64,000 nucleotides of DNA from positions 1 through 64,000 of the forward strand of contig CAMLHQ010000002.1 of the NCBI GenBank assembly GCA_946479785.1, written 5' to 3'. Below are positions 1-9,717 of this stretch, piece by piece. The stretch's first letter is position 1, and each line of letters begins with the position of its first letter. The notes beneath the pieces are model-generated. The model saw only the letters and a list, made by a program, of their open reading frames with translations, ran no database searches and was not told where the DNA came from. This DNA is from an uncultured Nitrospira sp. (GTDB lineage: Bacteria > Nitrospirota > Nitrospiria > Nitrospirales > Nitrospiraceae). The position numbers and the translations under genes are program-made.

Positions 1-784
1 GAAGGAGATTGCGTTTCAACTCCAATTCTCCGGTTTCTCTGTCAAGACGCTGTATCGCTCCTTCCAAATGAGACATGCGGGCACGGTTTTCCGCCATGAG
101 TGCGCTGTAAAAAATCTTATGCAGAAGCGAAAACAAGTAGAGATCGATCAACTCAGCCAGAAACACACGAGGGGCCACGTTCAGAAGCGGCGGATCCGCG
201 AAGCCCGCCCTTCGGCCGGAGGACACCTCGAACGGCCTGAGGGTTTGGGTGTTCACGCCGCCTGTCTCAGAATCATGGGAGACCACTGTGATGCTTACCG
301 GTCGGCCTGATCCATCCTGTCTCTGCAACCGGTGCACGTGGTCCATCACACGGGTCATCACCGAGGGGACTTCTTCGGCAACAGACACTCCCTCCAGACG
401 TTCCGCCACGTAACGATTGTCAGACACCCGCGCGGCCAGCTTTCGCCCTACCGCTAAGAGGAGCGGATCTTTTTCTCCCACGACCTGCAAGCGTGCATGA
501 ACACTTGCAAGCACCTTCTCATTGTAATCACCGCAAAACCCTCGTTCCGAACCGATAATCAGATAGAGCGGTCTGCCCGGTTCTGCGCTCGGCAGTGCCT
601 GGGGATAAAACGTGAGGAAATCCGTCCCAGCCGCTCGCATACTGGACACCAATCGTTCTTGCGCGACCAACAGTCGCGTGAGCTTTTGCGTCTCCATCAC
701 GGCGAGATTTTTCATGGCGCTCATGATGCCGCTGATCTCACCGAGCGAGCGGATGTGGGTCTCCATGTCACGTCGTTTGCTCAT
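1..784 (-). CDS. atpG: N-type ATP synthase gamma subunit AtpG (3' end missing)
   Basis: This is the central-stalk subunit that turns inside the F1 head. The ATG at 784 overlaps the atpA stop in an ATGA, and the frame stays open to the window edge, so the last few tens of residues are missing. About 261 residues can be read. They show the N-terminal helix with [15 protein letters not shown], the [11 protein letters not shown] segment typical of gamma subunits, and the C-terminal helix [19 protein letters not shown] that inserts into the head. It is the last visible gene of the operon, as expected for the N-ATPase order. Family assignment is secure; only the C-terminus is unseen. Confidence 0.93.
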   Translation of the reverse strand, partial: MSKRRDMETHIRSLGEISGIMSAMKNLAVMETQKLTRLLVAQERLVSSMRAAGTDFLTFYPQALPSAEPGRPLYLIIGSERGFCGDYNEKVLASVHARLQVVGEKDPLLLAVGRKLAARVSDNRYVAERLEGVSVAEEVPSVMTRVMDHVHRLQRQDGSGRPVSITVVSHDSETGGVNTQTLRPFEVSSGRRAGFADPPLLNVAPRVFLAELIDLYLFSLLHKIFYSALMAENRARMSHLEGAIQRLDRETGELELKRNLL

Positions 785-2268
785 GGAGATCGGTACTCCC
801 CGATCCAATGAGTCACAGCTTCCGCCCATTCCTCATCGCGACTTTCAAGTGTCAAATCACTGTCCTTCACGCGCGTCGCCAAATGATCGAGCAATGCGGG
901 GATCGACGCCGGCGAGACTTTGTCGAACAAACCCTGATTGAACGCCGTCAACCAGGCCAACTGAAATTCGATGGGCAGAGGACACAGCCGATCCTGTTTC
1001 AGCAGCTCCCGTAACACACGGCCACGTGCAATCTTGGCTTCGATTGAGGCTTCGAGACGCGACCCGAAACGGGTAAAGACTTCCAACTCGAGGAATTGGA
1101 GATAATCCAGCTTCATCCGCCCTGCTTTGTCCTTGATTCGCGGGTGCTGCCCCTTTCCCCCGACCCGTGAGACGGACTTTGTCACATCGATGGCGGGAAG
1201 GATGCCCGACGCAAACAGGCGTTTATCGAAATAGATCTGCCCGTCCGTGATCGAAATCAGATTCGTCGGAATATAGGCGGCGATTTCTCCCTCTTTCGTT
1301 TCCACAATCGGCAAGGCCGTCATACTGCCCCCTCCGTGTTGTACGGCCAGACAGGTCGAGCGTTCGAGCAAACGGGAGTGGAGGAAGAAAATGTCGCCCG
1401 GATAAGCTTCGCGCCCGGGCGGACGACGGAGGAGCAGGGAGAGTTCGCGATAGGCTTCCGCATGCATGGTCAGATCGTCGTAAATCACCAGCGTATCGTG
1501 GCCCTGCCACATCCAGGTTTCCGCGACGGCGCACCCGGCGAACGGCGCCAAGAACTTCAGGCCTGGCAATGCGGTCGCCTCTGCGACGACGAGAGCGGTA
1601 TAGTCCAACGCGGCGTACTGCCGGAGGGTCTCGATCGTGTCGACCACACTGGACCGCTTTTGGCCGACCATGACATAGACGCAACGCACTTCCCGCCCTC
1701 GCTGATTGATGACGGCATCGATAGCCAGGGAGCTTTTCCCCAGCGCGTTGTCGCCAATGAGCAACTGACGCTGGCCCTTGCCGATTGGAATCAGCGTGTC
1801 CACGATCTTGTTGCCCGTGTAGAGCGGTTGATGGACGAAGTCACGCGACGTAATCGGCGGCGACAGGACGTCGAGCGGGCGAGTGACCGAACAGTTCGGC
1901 CGGTCCAATCCGTCCAGCGGGGTTCCGAGCGGGTCGATGACCCGCCCAATCAGCGCATCTCCCGTTGGAATGTCCATTCGCCGTCCGGACAGATGGGCAA
2001 TCGTACCGGCGGTCAGTCGGCTGGTCTGTTGAAGAAGAATAGCGCCGACGACCTGCTCCTCCAACTGGAACACCATCGCGCGGCTGCCATCTTCGAGATC
2101 CAGGATCTCGTCCATCGCCGCGGAAGGCAGTCCCTCGATCCAGGCCACGCCGTCTCCGACCGCGACGACGATCCCTTGTTCGGACACCCGCAGTTGGAAA
2201 TGATAATCGCGGAGCCAGTCGGTCCGACCCGCCAGTAGCTGGTTCGGTGCCATAGGTTGTTCAGGCAT
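781..2268 (-). CDS. atpA: N-type ATP synthase alpha subunit AtpA
   Basis: This is the non-catalytic nucleotide-binding subunit of the F1 head, about 495 residues. The Walker A loop reads GDNALGKSS, where ordinary F-type alpha subunits have GDRQTGKT. The region [13 protein letters not shown] carries the conserved arginine expected near the catalytic interface, and the [22 protein letters not shown] segment region is typical of alpha. The chosen ATG at 2268 overlaps the end of atpF by 8 bp. An upstream TTG at 2286 and an ATG at 2253 are alternatives, and no start has a strong ribosome site. Its end overlaps atpG by 4 bp, which fits translational coupling. Confidence 0.95.
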   Translation of the reverse strand: MPEQPMAPNQLLAGRTDWLRDYHFQLRVSEQGIVVAVGDGVAWIEGLPSAAMDEILDLEDGSRAMVFQLEEQVVGAILLQQTSRLTAGTIAHLSGRRMDIPTGDALIGRVIDPLGTPLDGLDRPNCSVTRPLDVLSPPITSRDFVHQPLYTGNKIVDTLIPIGKGQRQLLIGDNALGKSSLAIDAVINQRGREVRCVYVMVGQKRSSVVDTIETLRQYAALDYTALVVAEATALPGLKFLAPFAGCAVAETWMWQGHDTLVIYDDLTMHAEAYRELSLLLRRPPGREAYPGDIFFLHSRLLERSTCLAVQHGGGSMTALPIVETKEGEIAAYIPTNLISITDGQIYFDKRLFASGILPAIDVTKSVSRVGGKGQHPRIKDKAGRMKLDYLQFLELEVFTRFGSRLEASIEAKIARGRVLRELLKQDRLCPLPIEFQLAWLTAFNQGLFDKVSPASIPALLDHLATRVKDSDLTLESRDEEWAEAVTHWIGEYRSP

Positions 2269-3013
2269 GGCGCAATGATTCGGCAAAGAAACTCAATTCA
2301 TCCTGCACGTTGGCGCGGAGAACCCATGAGCCAAAGCCGATCCGCAAGCCGGCGATGAGATCCCGGTCCTCAAGAAACTCACAGGTCACGTCCCGTCCCG
2401 CCAACGCCCGGCAGGCCTGGCGGAGATCCTCCCTCTGCGTCTCGGCCAGCGGATACGCGCTCGTAACTTTCATCGGAAGCTTCGTCGCAGGCGCGGTTGA
2501 CCGAATGACCTGCATCTGATTGTCCGGCAGACGGGGAAGATCCTGCATAACCACATCGATGATCCTTCGTTCCAACTCCGGGCCGCCCAGACGAGACAGG
2601 AGTCGACTCGCGAACGCTCCTCCCTGGGCGATCGCGGTAACCTCGGCTTGCTGCATGAAATCCTTCATGCGCCGTTGATCGACAGCAGCGGCCTTTTCTC
2701 GTTCTTGATCGAGTTCCGTATGGAGTGCCTCCAGCAGACGATTCCGCTCGAGGCTGACTTCGTCGCGCAGCTGTGCACGCGCCTTCTCCCGCTCCTGTTC
2801 CCATTCGGTGAGACGATTCTCGTATTGGATCTGCAACGCCTGCGCCTCGCTCTTCGTCGCTTCTGCATCTGAAAGCGTTTTTTTGATGGCAGCCTTGCGC
2901 TGGGCGATGACATTCATCACCGGTTTATAGAGAAACCGGTTGAGAATCCAAACGAGGACCAGGAAGTTGATCAGTTCGAGTATGAACGTCGTCCAGTCGA
3001 GTTCCACTGTCAT
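2261..3013 (-). CDS. atpF: N-type ATP synthase fused b-delta subunit AtpF
   Basis: This is the peripheral stalk subunit. Residues 8-30 form one membrane helix ([20 protein letters not shown]), followed by a long charged coiled coil to about residue 120. The C-terminal 80 residues ([15 protein letters not shown], then [19 protein letters not shown]) resemble the end of the delta/OSCP subunit. The protein is 250 residues against about 160 for a usual b subunit, and no separate atpH exists here, so the delta role is probably carried by this tail, as known for N-ATPases. A GTG at 3007 sits 6 nt after GGAGG and is a better start than the ATG at 3013, which abuts that GGAGG. Confidence 0.92.
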   Translation of the reverse strand: MTVELDWTTFILELINFLVLVWILNRFLYKPVMNVIAQRKAAIKKTLSDAEATKSEAQALQIQYENRLTEWEQEREKARAQLRDEVSLERNRLLEALHTELDQEREKAAAVDQRRMKDFMQQAEVTAIAQGGAFASRLLSRLGGPELERRIIDVVMQDLPRLPDNQMQVIRSTAPATKLPMKVTSAYPLAETQREDLRQACRALAGRDVTCEFLEDRDLIAGLRIGFGSWVLRANVQDELSFFAESLRHA

Positions 3014-3044
3014 CCTCCGCAGCTTTTCACCGACACAGAGGCCA

Positions 3045-3314
3045 TCAGGGCTTGAGCATGTACTCGAGCAACGGATTTCTGAATAGAATGATGAGGACGA
3101 TCACCAGACAGTAGATTGCCAACGATTCGATCATAGCCAGGCCGATGAACAGTGCCCGGGTAATCGATCGCTCTGCTTCGGGTTGCCGCGCCAGGGCTTC
3201 CAAAGCCTGGCTGATGGCACGTCCCATCGCCAACGCCGGAACCATGGTTCCGGCGGCAATGGCCAGTGCGGCAACGACGGTCGAGGCGAGGGCAAACCAG
3301 CTCATGTCACGCAT
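3045..3314 (-). CDS. atpE: N-type ATP synthase c subunit (rotor ring) AtpE
   Basis: This is the proteolipid that forms the rotor ring, 89 residues in two membrane helices joined by the polar loop ALARQPEAE. The ion-binding glutamate lies in MIESLAIY on helix 2. In the Ilyobacter tartaricus c subunit, Gln32 on helix 1 and Thr67 after the Glu-Ser pair help hold sodium. By my alignment these are Met and Leu here, while Glu, Ser and Tyr are kept. This leaves sodium versus proton use open. The ATG at 3314 lies 5 nt after AGGAG; an upstream GTG at 3320 overlaps the atpB stop. Confidence 0.94.
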   Translation of the reverse strand: MRDMSWFALASTVVAALAIAAGTMVPALAMGRAISQALEALARQPEAERSITRALFIGLAMIESLAIYCLVIVLIILFRNPLLEYMLKP

Positions 3315-3316
3315 GA

Positions 3317-4006
3317 TCACTCCTGTGCTTGAGGTTGTCGCGATTGCTGTGAGTGGATGGCGCCGGCAATGTAGATCAAAGCAAGCATGCCGAAGATGTA
3401 GGCCTGGATCAGGGCTTCAATGATGTGCAACATCAACAACGGGACCGGCACCAGAAAGCCGGCCACGAGCAGGACTAACAGCGCCGCCATTTCGAGGCTC
3501 ATCATGTTGCCGAATAGCCGGATGGCGAGAGCCATGGTGCGCGTGAGTTCGCTCATCAGATGGAACGGCAACATGACCGGCATGGGAGCCAAATAATGGC
3601 GCACATATCCTTTGATGCCTTCCGATCGTACCCCGAACCAGTGAACCGAGAGAAATACCAATACCGCCAACGCCGCAGTCGTCGACAGGTTACTCGTCGG
3701 AGCGTTGACACCGGGGATCAGGCCGGACAGGTTGGCCACCATGATGAATAGCCAGAGGGTTGCAATGAACGGGAGAAGTCGTGCCGTTTGTGCAGGGAGC
3801 ACGGCTCGAATCGCCTCATCTGCCGCGCTAACGAGCCCCTCCAGGACGACCTGTACCGGTCCGGGATCCAACCTCAGCCTCCTGGTCGCAAGCCATGATC
3901 CTATGCCGAGCGCCAGCATAATCCCCCACGTCGTCAGGACCGGCCCAGACAAGCTCACAGGTCCCAACTGGAGTCCTGTCTCTCTCAATAAGTCGGAGGA
4001 ACCCAT
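3317..4006 (-). CDS. atpB: N-type ATP synthase a subunit AtpB
   Basis: This is the membrane stator subunit that feeds ions to the rotor ring, 229 residues with five or six hydrophobic helices. The essential arginine is in MALAIRLFGNMMSLE, and the last helices contain HIIEALIQAYIFGML, both typical of a subunits. The ATG at 4006 has AAGGAG at a spacing of 6. Only 3 bp separate it from atpQ, so there is no room for the atpR gene that normally precedes atpB in N-ATPase operons. Confidence 0.95.
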   Translation of the reverse strand: MGSSDLLRETGLQLGPVSLSGPVLTTWGIMLALGIGSWLATRRLRLDPGPVQVVLEGLVSAADEAIRAVLPAQTARLLPFIATLWLFIMVANLSGLIPGVNAPTSNLSTTAALAVLVFLSVHWFGVRSEGIKGYVRHYLAPMPVMLPFHLMSELTRTMALAIRLFGNMMSLEMAALLVLLVAGFLVPVPLLMLHIIEALIQAYIFGMLALIYIAGAIHSQQSRQPQAQE

Positions 4007-4009
4007 CCG

Positions 4010-4275
4010 CTACTCCTTCACATTTACATAGACGCTTACAGCGCCGACACCCACGCCGAGGACAATCAAGCTCAGAGTCCAGCGCATCGAATATCCAGCG
4101 GACAGACTGTCCAGCCAACGACCTACATACGCGCCGACAATGACAGGCACGACAAACAGCAAGCCGAGGGTCCCGAGATAGACGGTTTGCTTCAGAAGGG
4201 TAGGCCGGTCACGTTCCGCTTGCTGCATCCGGCGGATTTGTTTGGCCACTTCGTCCTTCAACTGATTTTCGCTTT

Positions 4276-4279
<4 letters not shown>
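4010..4279 (-). CDS. atpQ: AtpQ, AtpI-like small membrane protein of the N-ATPase operon
   Basis: This 89-residue protein has two membrane helices (LGLLFVVPVIVGAYVGRWLD and LSLIVLGVGVGAVSVYVNV). The helix-1 ending GAYVGRWLDS matches the AtpI/ATPase_gene1 family, which in N-ATPase operons is called AtpQ. Members are thought to help assemble the c ring or carry Mg2+/Ca2+; that role is inferred from the family. It starts at a GTG whose GTGA overlaps the atpC stop. AtpR, the usual next gene, is absent. Confidence 0.85.
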
Positions 4280-6119
<1,840 letters not shown>

Positions 6120-6185
6120 TTATCGGCTCATGTGCCAAGCGCAAATATCGTGAATCGCTTTTGGCGTCGGTATCTTGAACGCCGT

Positions 6186-8705
6186 TCACCGCTTCCACAC
6201 GATAAGCGGTTCTTCCAGGGGGATCAATGCGTCCGGATGGAACGGTACAATTCTCGGCGTAAAGTGGTTGGCTGGACGGGTGGCGGGACAGTCCGCCAGA
6301 TAGACATACCCATTGACCGTGCCGGGGATCGCCTCTCCTTGGGACATGACCATTCGGGTCGGTGGTTCGGTGTCGCCCAGAGGGTCTGCGTACAGTTCCA
6401 CCCGCACTCGACGGGGTTCAAGGTCTCCGGAATAGACTTGTGCTTCAACATGCCAGTGTTCCTCAATCTTCGTAACGCGCACGCCTCCGAAACGAACTCC
6501 TCCCCACCCTTCTCGTAACTTCGACTGCCACTCTTCCAATTCCGTTGCCAGCTTGGCTTCATTGGCAATACGCTGCTGCAGTGCCGCCGAAGCCGGCAGG
6601 TAAATCTTTTCGACGTATTCCCTGACCATTCTGTTACTGCTGAACTGGGGGGTGAGGCGTGCCATGCTGGTTCGAATGCGTTTCAGCCAGTTTTTCGGCA
6701 TCCCCGCCCGATCCCGGTCATAGAATTCTGGGATTACCTGTTGTTCCAGAATTTCATACAACCTCGTCGCCTCCACAGCGTCGTGCTCCGGCTCGTAATG
6801 TTCGCGCCCATCCCCGAGCGCCCAGCCGACTTCTGAGCTATAGGCCTCGGCCCACCATCCATCTAACTCCGACAGGTTGAGTCCCCCGTTCACGAGGACC
6901 TTCATCCCGCTCGTACCGCAGGCCTCCCACGGACGTCGTGGTGTGTTGAGCCAGACGTCAATGCCGGCAACGAGATGCTGGGCCAGCGCGATATCATAGT
7001 CCTCCAGAAAGACCACGCGATCCCAGACATCGGGGCGCGCAGCAAAACGGGTGAACGCGTGGACCAAGTGCTTGCCTACTTCGTCTTGAGGGTGCGCTTT
7101 CCCGGCAACGATCAACTGAACGGGGCGTTCGGCATGACACAACATCCTCGCCAGCCGATCGGCATCGTGCAGCAAGAGATTCGGACGCTTATACTCCGTA
7201 AACCGTCTGGCAAAGCCAAGGGTGATCGCATTGGGATCAAGGACGTGTCCGGCCTGCTGAATGAGATCCGGCGCCGCACCTCGCTCTCGCATCTGATGAA
7301 TTAAGCGATGGCGCGCGTATCGAATGAGCGCCTGCCGCTGAGAAGCACGAAAAGACCATAGATCGCCGTCACTGACCTGCTCCATTGAGGCACACAACTC
7401 ATCGAGTCTTCCCAACCAGCGTTCTTTGCCGCAGGTACACGTCCAGAGCGTATCCGCCTCCTGGGAATCCCAGGAAGGGACGTGCACGCCGTTGGTCACA
7501 TGCCCGATCGGGACTTCATATTGAGGCCAATCCGGAAAGAGCGGCTGAAAAATGTGCCGGCTGACGGTTCCATGGAGCTGACTGACTCCATTCACCACAC
7601 CACATCCGCGCATGGCCAGATAGGCCATGTTGAAGGGCTCATCACCATTGTCGCGATCCCTCCGCCCCAACGCGAGAAGATCGTGAATCGGTACATGCGT
7701 CAGCTCCGCGAGGTAGGTCGCATAAGGACGAATCAGTTCGAGTGGAAATTGGTCGAACGCCGCTTCGACGGGCGTATGGGTCGTAAACACATTGCCGGCC
7801 CTGGTTGCCCAGAGCGCCACCCGGAAGGGTTGTTTTGTCCGGCACATGTAGCTATATGCGCGTGCGAGCACTGCAAAAGCGGCATGCCCCTCGTTGAGAT
7901 GGCACACTTCCACATCGAGTCCGAGCTCTTCGAGAACTTGCCAGCCTCCGATGCCAAGAATGATTTCCTGGGTCAGGCGGGGCTTTTCGCCCGCTGGGTA
8001 GAGAAGAGCCGTTGCGCCGCGGTCGGCGGGGCTATTCAGCAGGTCGTTGCTGTCGAGCAAGTACAGCGTGACTCGGCCAACCTGTGCTTGCCAGACTCTG
8101 ACTAGAATCGAACGCCCCGGCAATTCCAGCCTGACTCTGAGCCATCCTCCCTTGCGATTTTGCACTGGTGTGACCGGAAGGCTTGTCGGGTCATTGTAAG
8201 GAAAGGCCTCCTGTTGCCTGCCATCCGGATCCAAGACTTGCCGAAAGTACCCCTGCTGGTATAAGAGTCCGACCCCGACAACCGGCACGCCCAAATCGCT
8301 CGCTGTCTTTAGATAGTCGCCCGCCAGAATGCCCAAGCCACCTGAATAGACCGGCAATGCTTCGCCCAAGCCGAATTCCATGCTGAAATAGGCCACACCT
8401 TTCAGCTCGTTCGCTCCTCGCTGTCGCCCATACCAGCCAGGATCCTGTAAATAGCGCTGCCGTTCCGCGACCCATTTCTGCAATTCCTCCTTGAAACCGG
8501 TCTCCGCGGCAGCCTCCTCGAGCCGAGCTTGCGATACATTCTGCAAGATAAAATAGGGATTGCCGGTATGCTCCCAAGCCTCGCGGTCCAGCGTTTCCCA
8601 AAGACGGTCAGTGAAGTGACTCCACGTCCAGCGGAGGTCAAGCGCGAGATCGGCCAATCCCTCGAGTCCCGGTGGCAAAGGTCGGTTAAAAAAATACGCA
8701 AGCAT
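6186..8705 (-). CDS. glgP: Alpha-glucan (glycogen/maltodextrin) phosphorylase
   Basis: This enzyme releases glucose 1-phosphate from alpha-1,4-glucans with phosphate and pyridoxal phosphate. The protein has 839 residues, the size of the shorter bacterial form with an N-terminal DUF3417-like region (residues 1-110, LADLALDLRWTWSH). The substrate region FSMEFGLGEALPVYSGGLG is near residue 105. The C-terminal part has EACGTSGMKVLVNGGLNLSE, which carries the cofactor lysine. The ATG at 8705 is preceded by GGGGAATAAAGC. It runs in the same direction as the ATPase operon 87 bp downstream, so read-through is possible. Confidence 0.94.
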   Translation of the reverse strand: MLAYFFNRPLPPGLEGLADLALDLRWTWSHFTDRLWETLDREAWEHTGNPYFILQNVSQARLEEAAAETGFKEELQKWVAERQRYLQDPGWYGRQRGANELKGVAYFSMEFGLGEALPVYSGGLGILAGDYLKTASDLGVPVVGVGLLYQQGYFRQVLDPDGRQQEAFPYNDPTSLPVTPVQNRKGGWLRVRLELPGRSILVRVWQAQVGRVTLYLLDSNDLLNSPADRGATALLYPAGEKPRLTQEIILGIGGWQVLEELGLDVEVCHLNEGHAAFAVLARAYSYMCRTKQPFRVALWATRAGNVFTTHTPVEAAFDQFPLELIRPYATYLAELTHVPIHDLLALGRRDRDNGDEPFNMAYLAMRGCGVVNGVSQLHGTVSRHIFQPLFPDWPQYEVPIGHVTNGVHVPSWDSQEADTLWTCTCGKERWLGRLDELCASMEQVSDGDLWSFRASQRQALIRYARHRLIHQMRERGAAPDLIQQAGHVLDPNAITLGFARRFTEYKRPNLLLHDADRLARMLCHAERPVQLIVAGKAHPQDEVGKHLVHAFTRFAARPDVWDRVVFLEDYDIALAQHLVAGIDVWLNTPRRPWEACGTSGMKVLVNGGLNLSELDGWWAEAYSSEVGWALGDGREHYEPEHDAVEATRLYEILEQQVIPEFYDRDRAGMPKNWLKRIRTSMARLTPQFSSNRMVREYVEKIYLPASAALQQRIANEAKLATELEEWQSKLREGWGGVRFGGVRVTKIEEHWHVEAQVYSGDLEPRRVRVELYADPLGDTEPPTRMVMSQGEAIPGTVNGYVYLADCPATRPANHFTPRIVPFHPDALIPLEEPLIVWKR

Positions 8706-8955
8706 GCTTTATTCCCCGGTCACGCGTTCCGCACGGTTCGCCTCCCCGGAGGGAGCTAGGAAGTGGAAACGTGACAGGAACCGGAAACGCAGTCAAGCGA
8801 GTCGCCAAGCCTGTGTGCACAACTCATGGCGCATGTTGTATTAACAGTCTCACGTACCGACCATTGGAAGCCTTGACAGCACTGCCTGCGTCCATTAACG
8901 TTCGCAGAAGCTTTAAGGGTTCAGCAATTCCGACCAACCAAGATTTGAACCTCCG

Positions 8956-9717
8956 ATGATCGAGTCAACATACTGTTTTCTCTCCGGCGTAGGACCAACC
9001 ACGGAACGACGGCTGTGGGGCGATGGCCTGATCACCTGGTCTGATTTTCTATCTGCACCGGCCATTCGCGGGATCGGTCCTGCACGAAAGGCGCTCTATG
9101 ATGAGGGCGTCGCACAAGCCCGGGAACGTCGCGCCCGGGACGATGCCCGGTACTTCGGCGTGGTGCTTCGCCAACGCGAGCACTGGCGGCTATACGAATG
9201 GCTACGTTCGCGGGCGGTCTATCTCGATATTGAAACCGATTCGTTCGGCCAGATCACGGTGGTGGGACTGTACGGGCGAGGCCGGTTCACCTCGTTCGTG
9301 CAAGGGGAGTCGCTAGATCGCGCACGGCTCTGCCAGGAATTGAGTCAGTACGATCTGCTCGTGACGTTCTGTGGAACGACGTTTGATTTACCGATGTTGC
9401 TCAGGCAGTACCCCGGTCTCCCAATCGATCAGCCGCACATCGATCTGTGCTTCCTCGGACGACAACTCGGACATCGCGGAGGTCTCAAAGCCATCGAAGT
9501 GGAGATGGGGATCGAGCGGGCGAATGAGCTTCAAGGATTGAACGGAAGCGATGCGATCTATCTGTGGAATCGCTGGCGATACAGTCGAGACGAAGAGGCC
9601 AGAGCACAGCTGCTCGGCTACAATGAAGCCGATTGTGTCAATTTGGAACAGTTAGCCGATGCGTTCTACTCTCAGATGGTTCAAAGGTCGCTCGGTGCGT
9701 TTCGCGAGATTTCATGA
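8956..9717 (+). CDS. RNase H-fold 3'-5' exonuclease-like protein
   Basis: The 253-residue protein has an N-terminal helical region with two HhH-like pieces (LSGVGPTTERRLW and IRGIGPARKALYDEG) and a C-terminal RNase_H_2/YprB-type domain. Acidic metal-binding residues are visible in VYLDIETDSFG, TFCGTTFDLPML, HIDLCFLGRQL and YNEADCVNLEQL, the DEDD pattern of exonucleases. The substrate is unknown. It ends tail to tail with the PAS kinase, overlapping by 6 bp. The ATG at 8956 lacks a clear ribosome site. Confidence 0.8.
   Translation: MIESTYCFLSGVGPTTERRLWGDGLITWSDFLSAPAIRGIGPARKALYDEGVAQARERRARDDARYFGVVLRQREHWRLYEWLRSRAVYLDIETDSFGQITVVGLYGRGRFTSFVQGESLDRARLCQELSQYDLLVTFCGTTFDLPMLLRQYPGLPIDQPHIDLCFLGRQLGHRGGLKAIEVEMGIERANELQGLNGSDAIYLWNRWRYSRDEEARAQLLGYNEADCVNLEQLADAFYSQMVQRSLGAFREIS

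Noticed and set aside
1336..2238. A 300-codon plus-strand frame opposite atpA
   Set aside because: It is the antisense shadow of a strongly conserved subunit and has no ribosome site or protein family.
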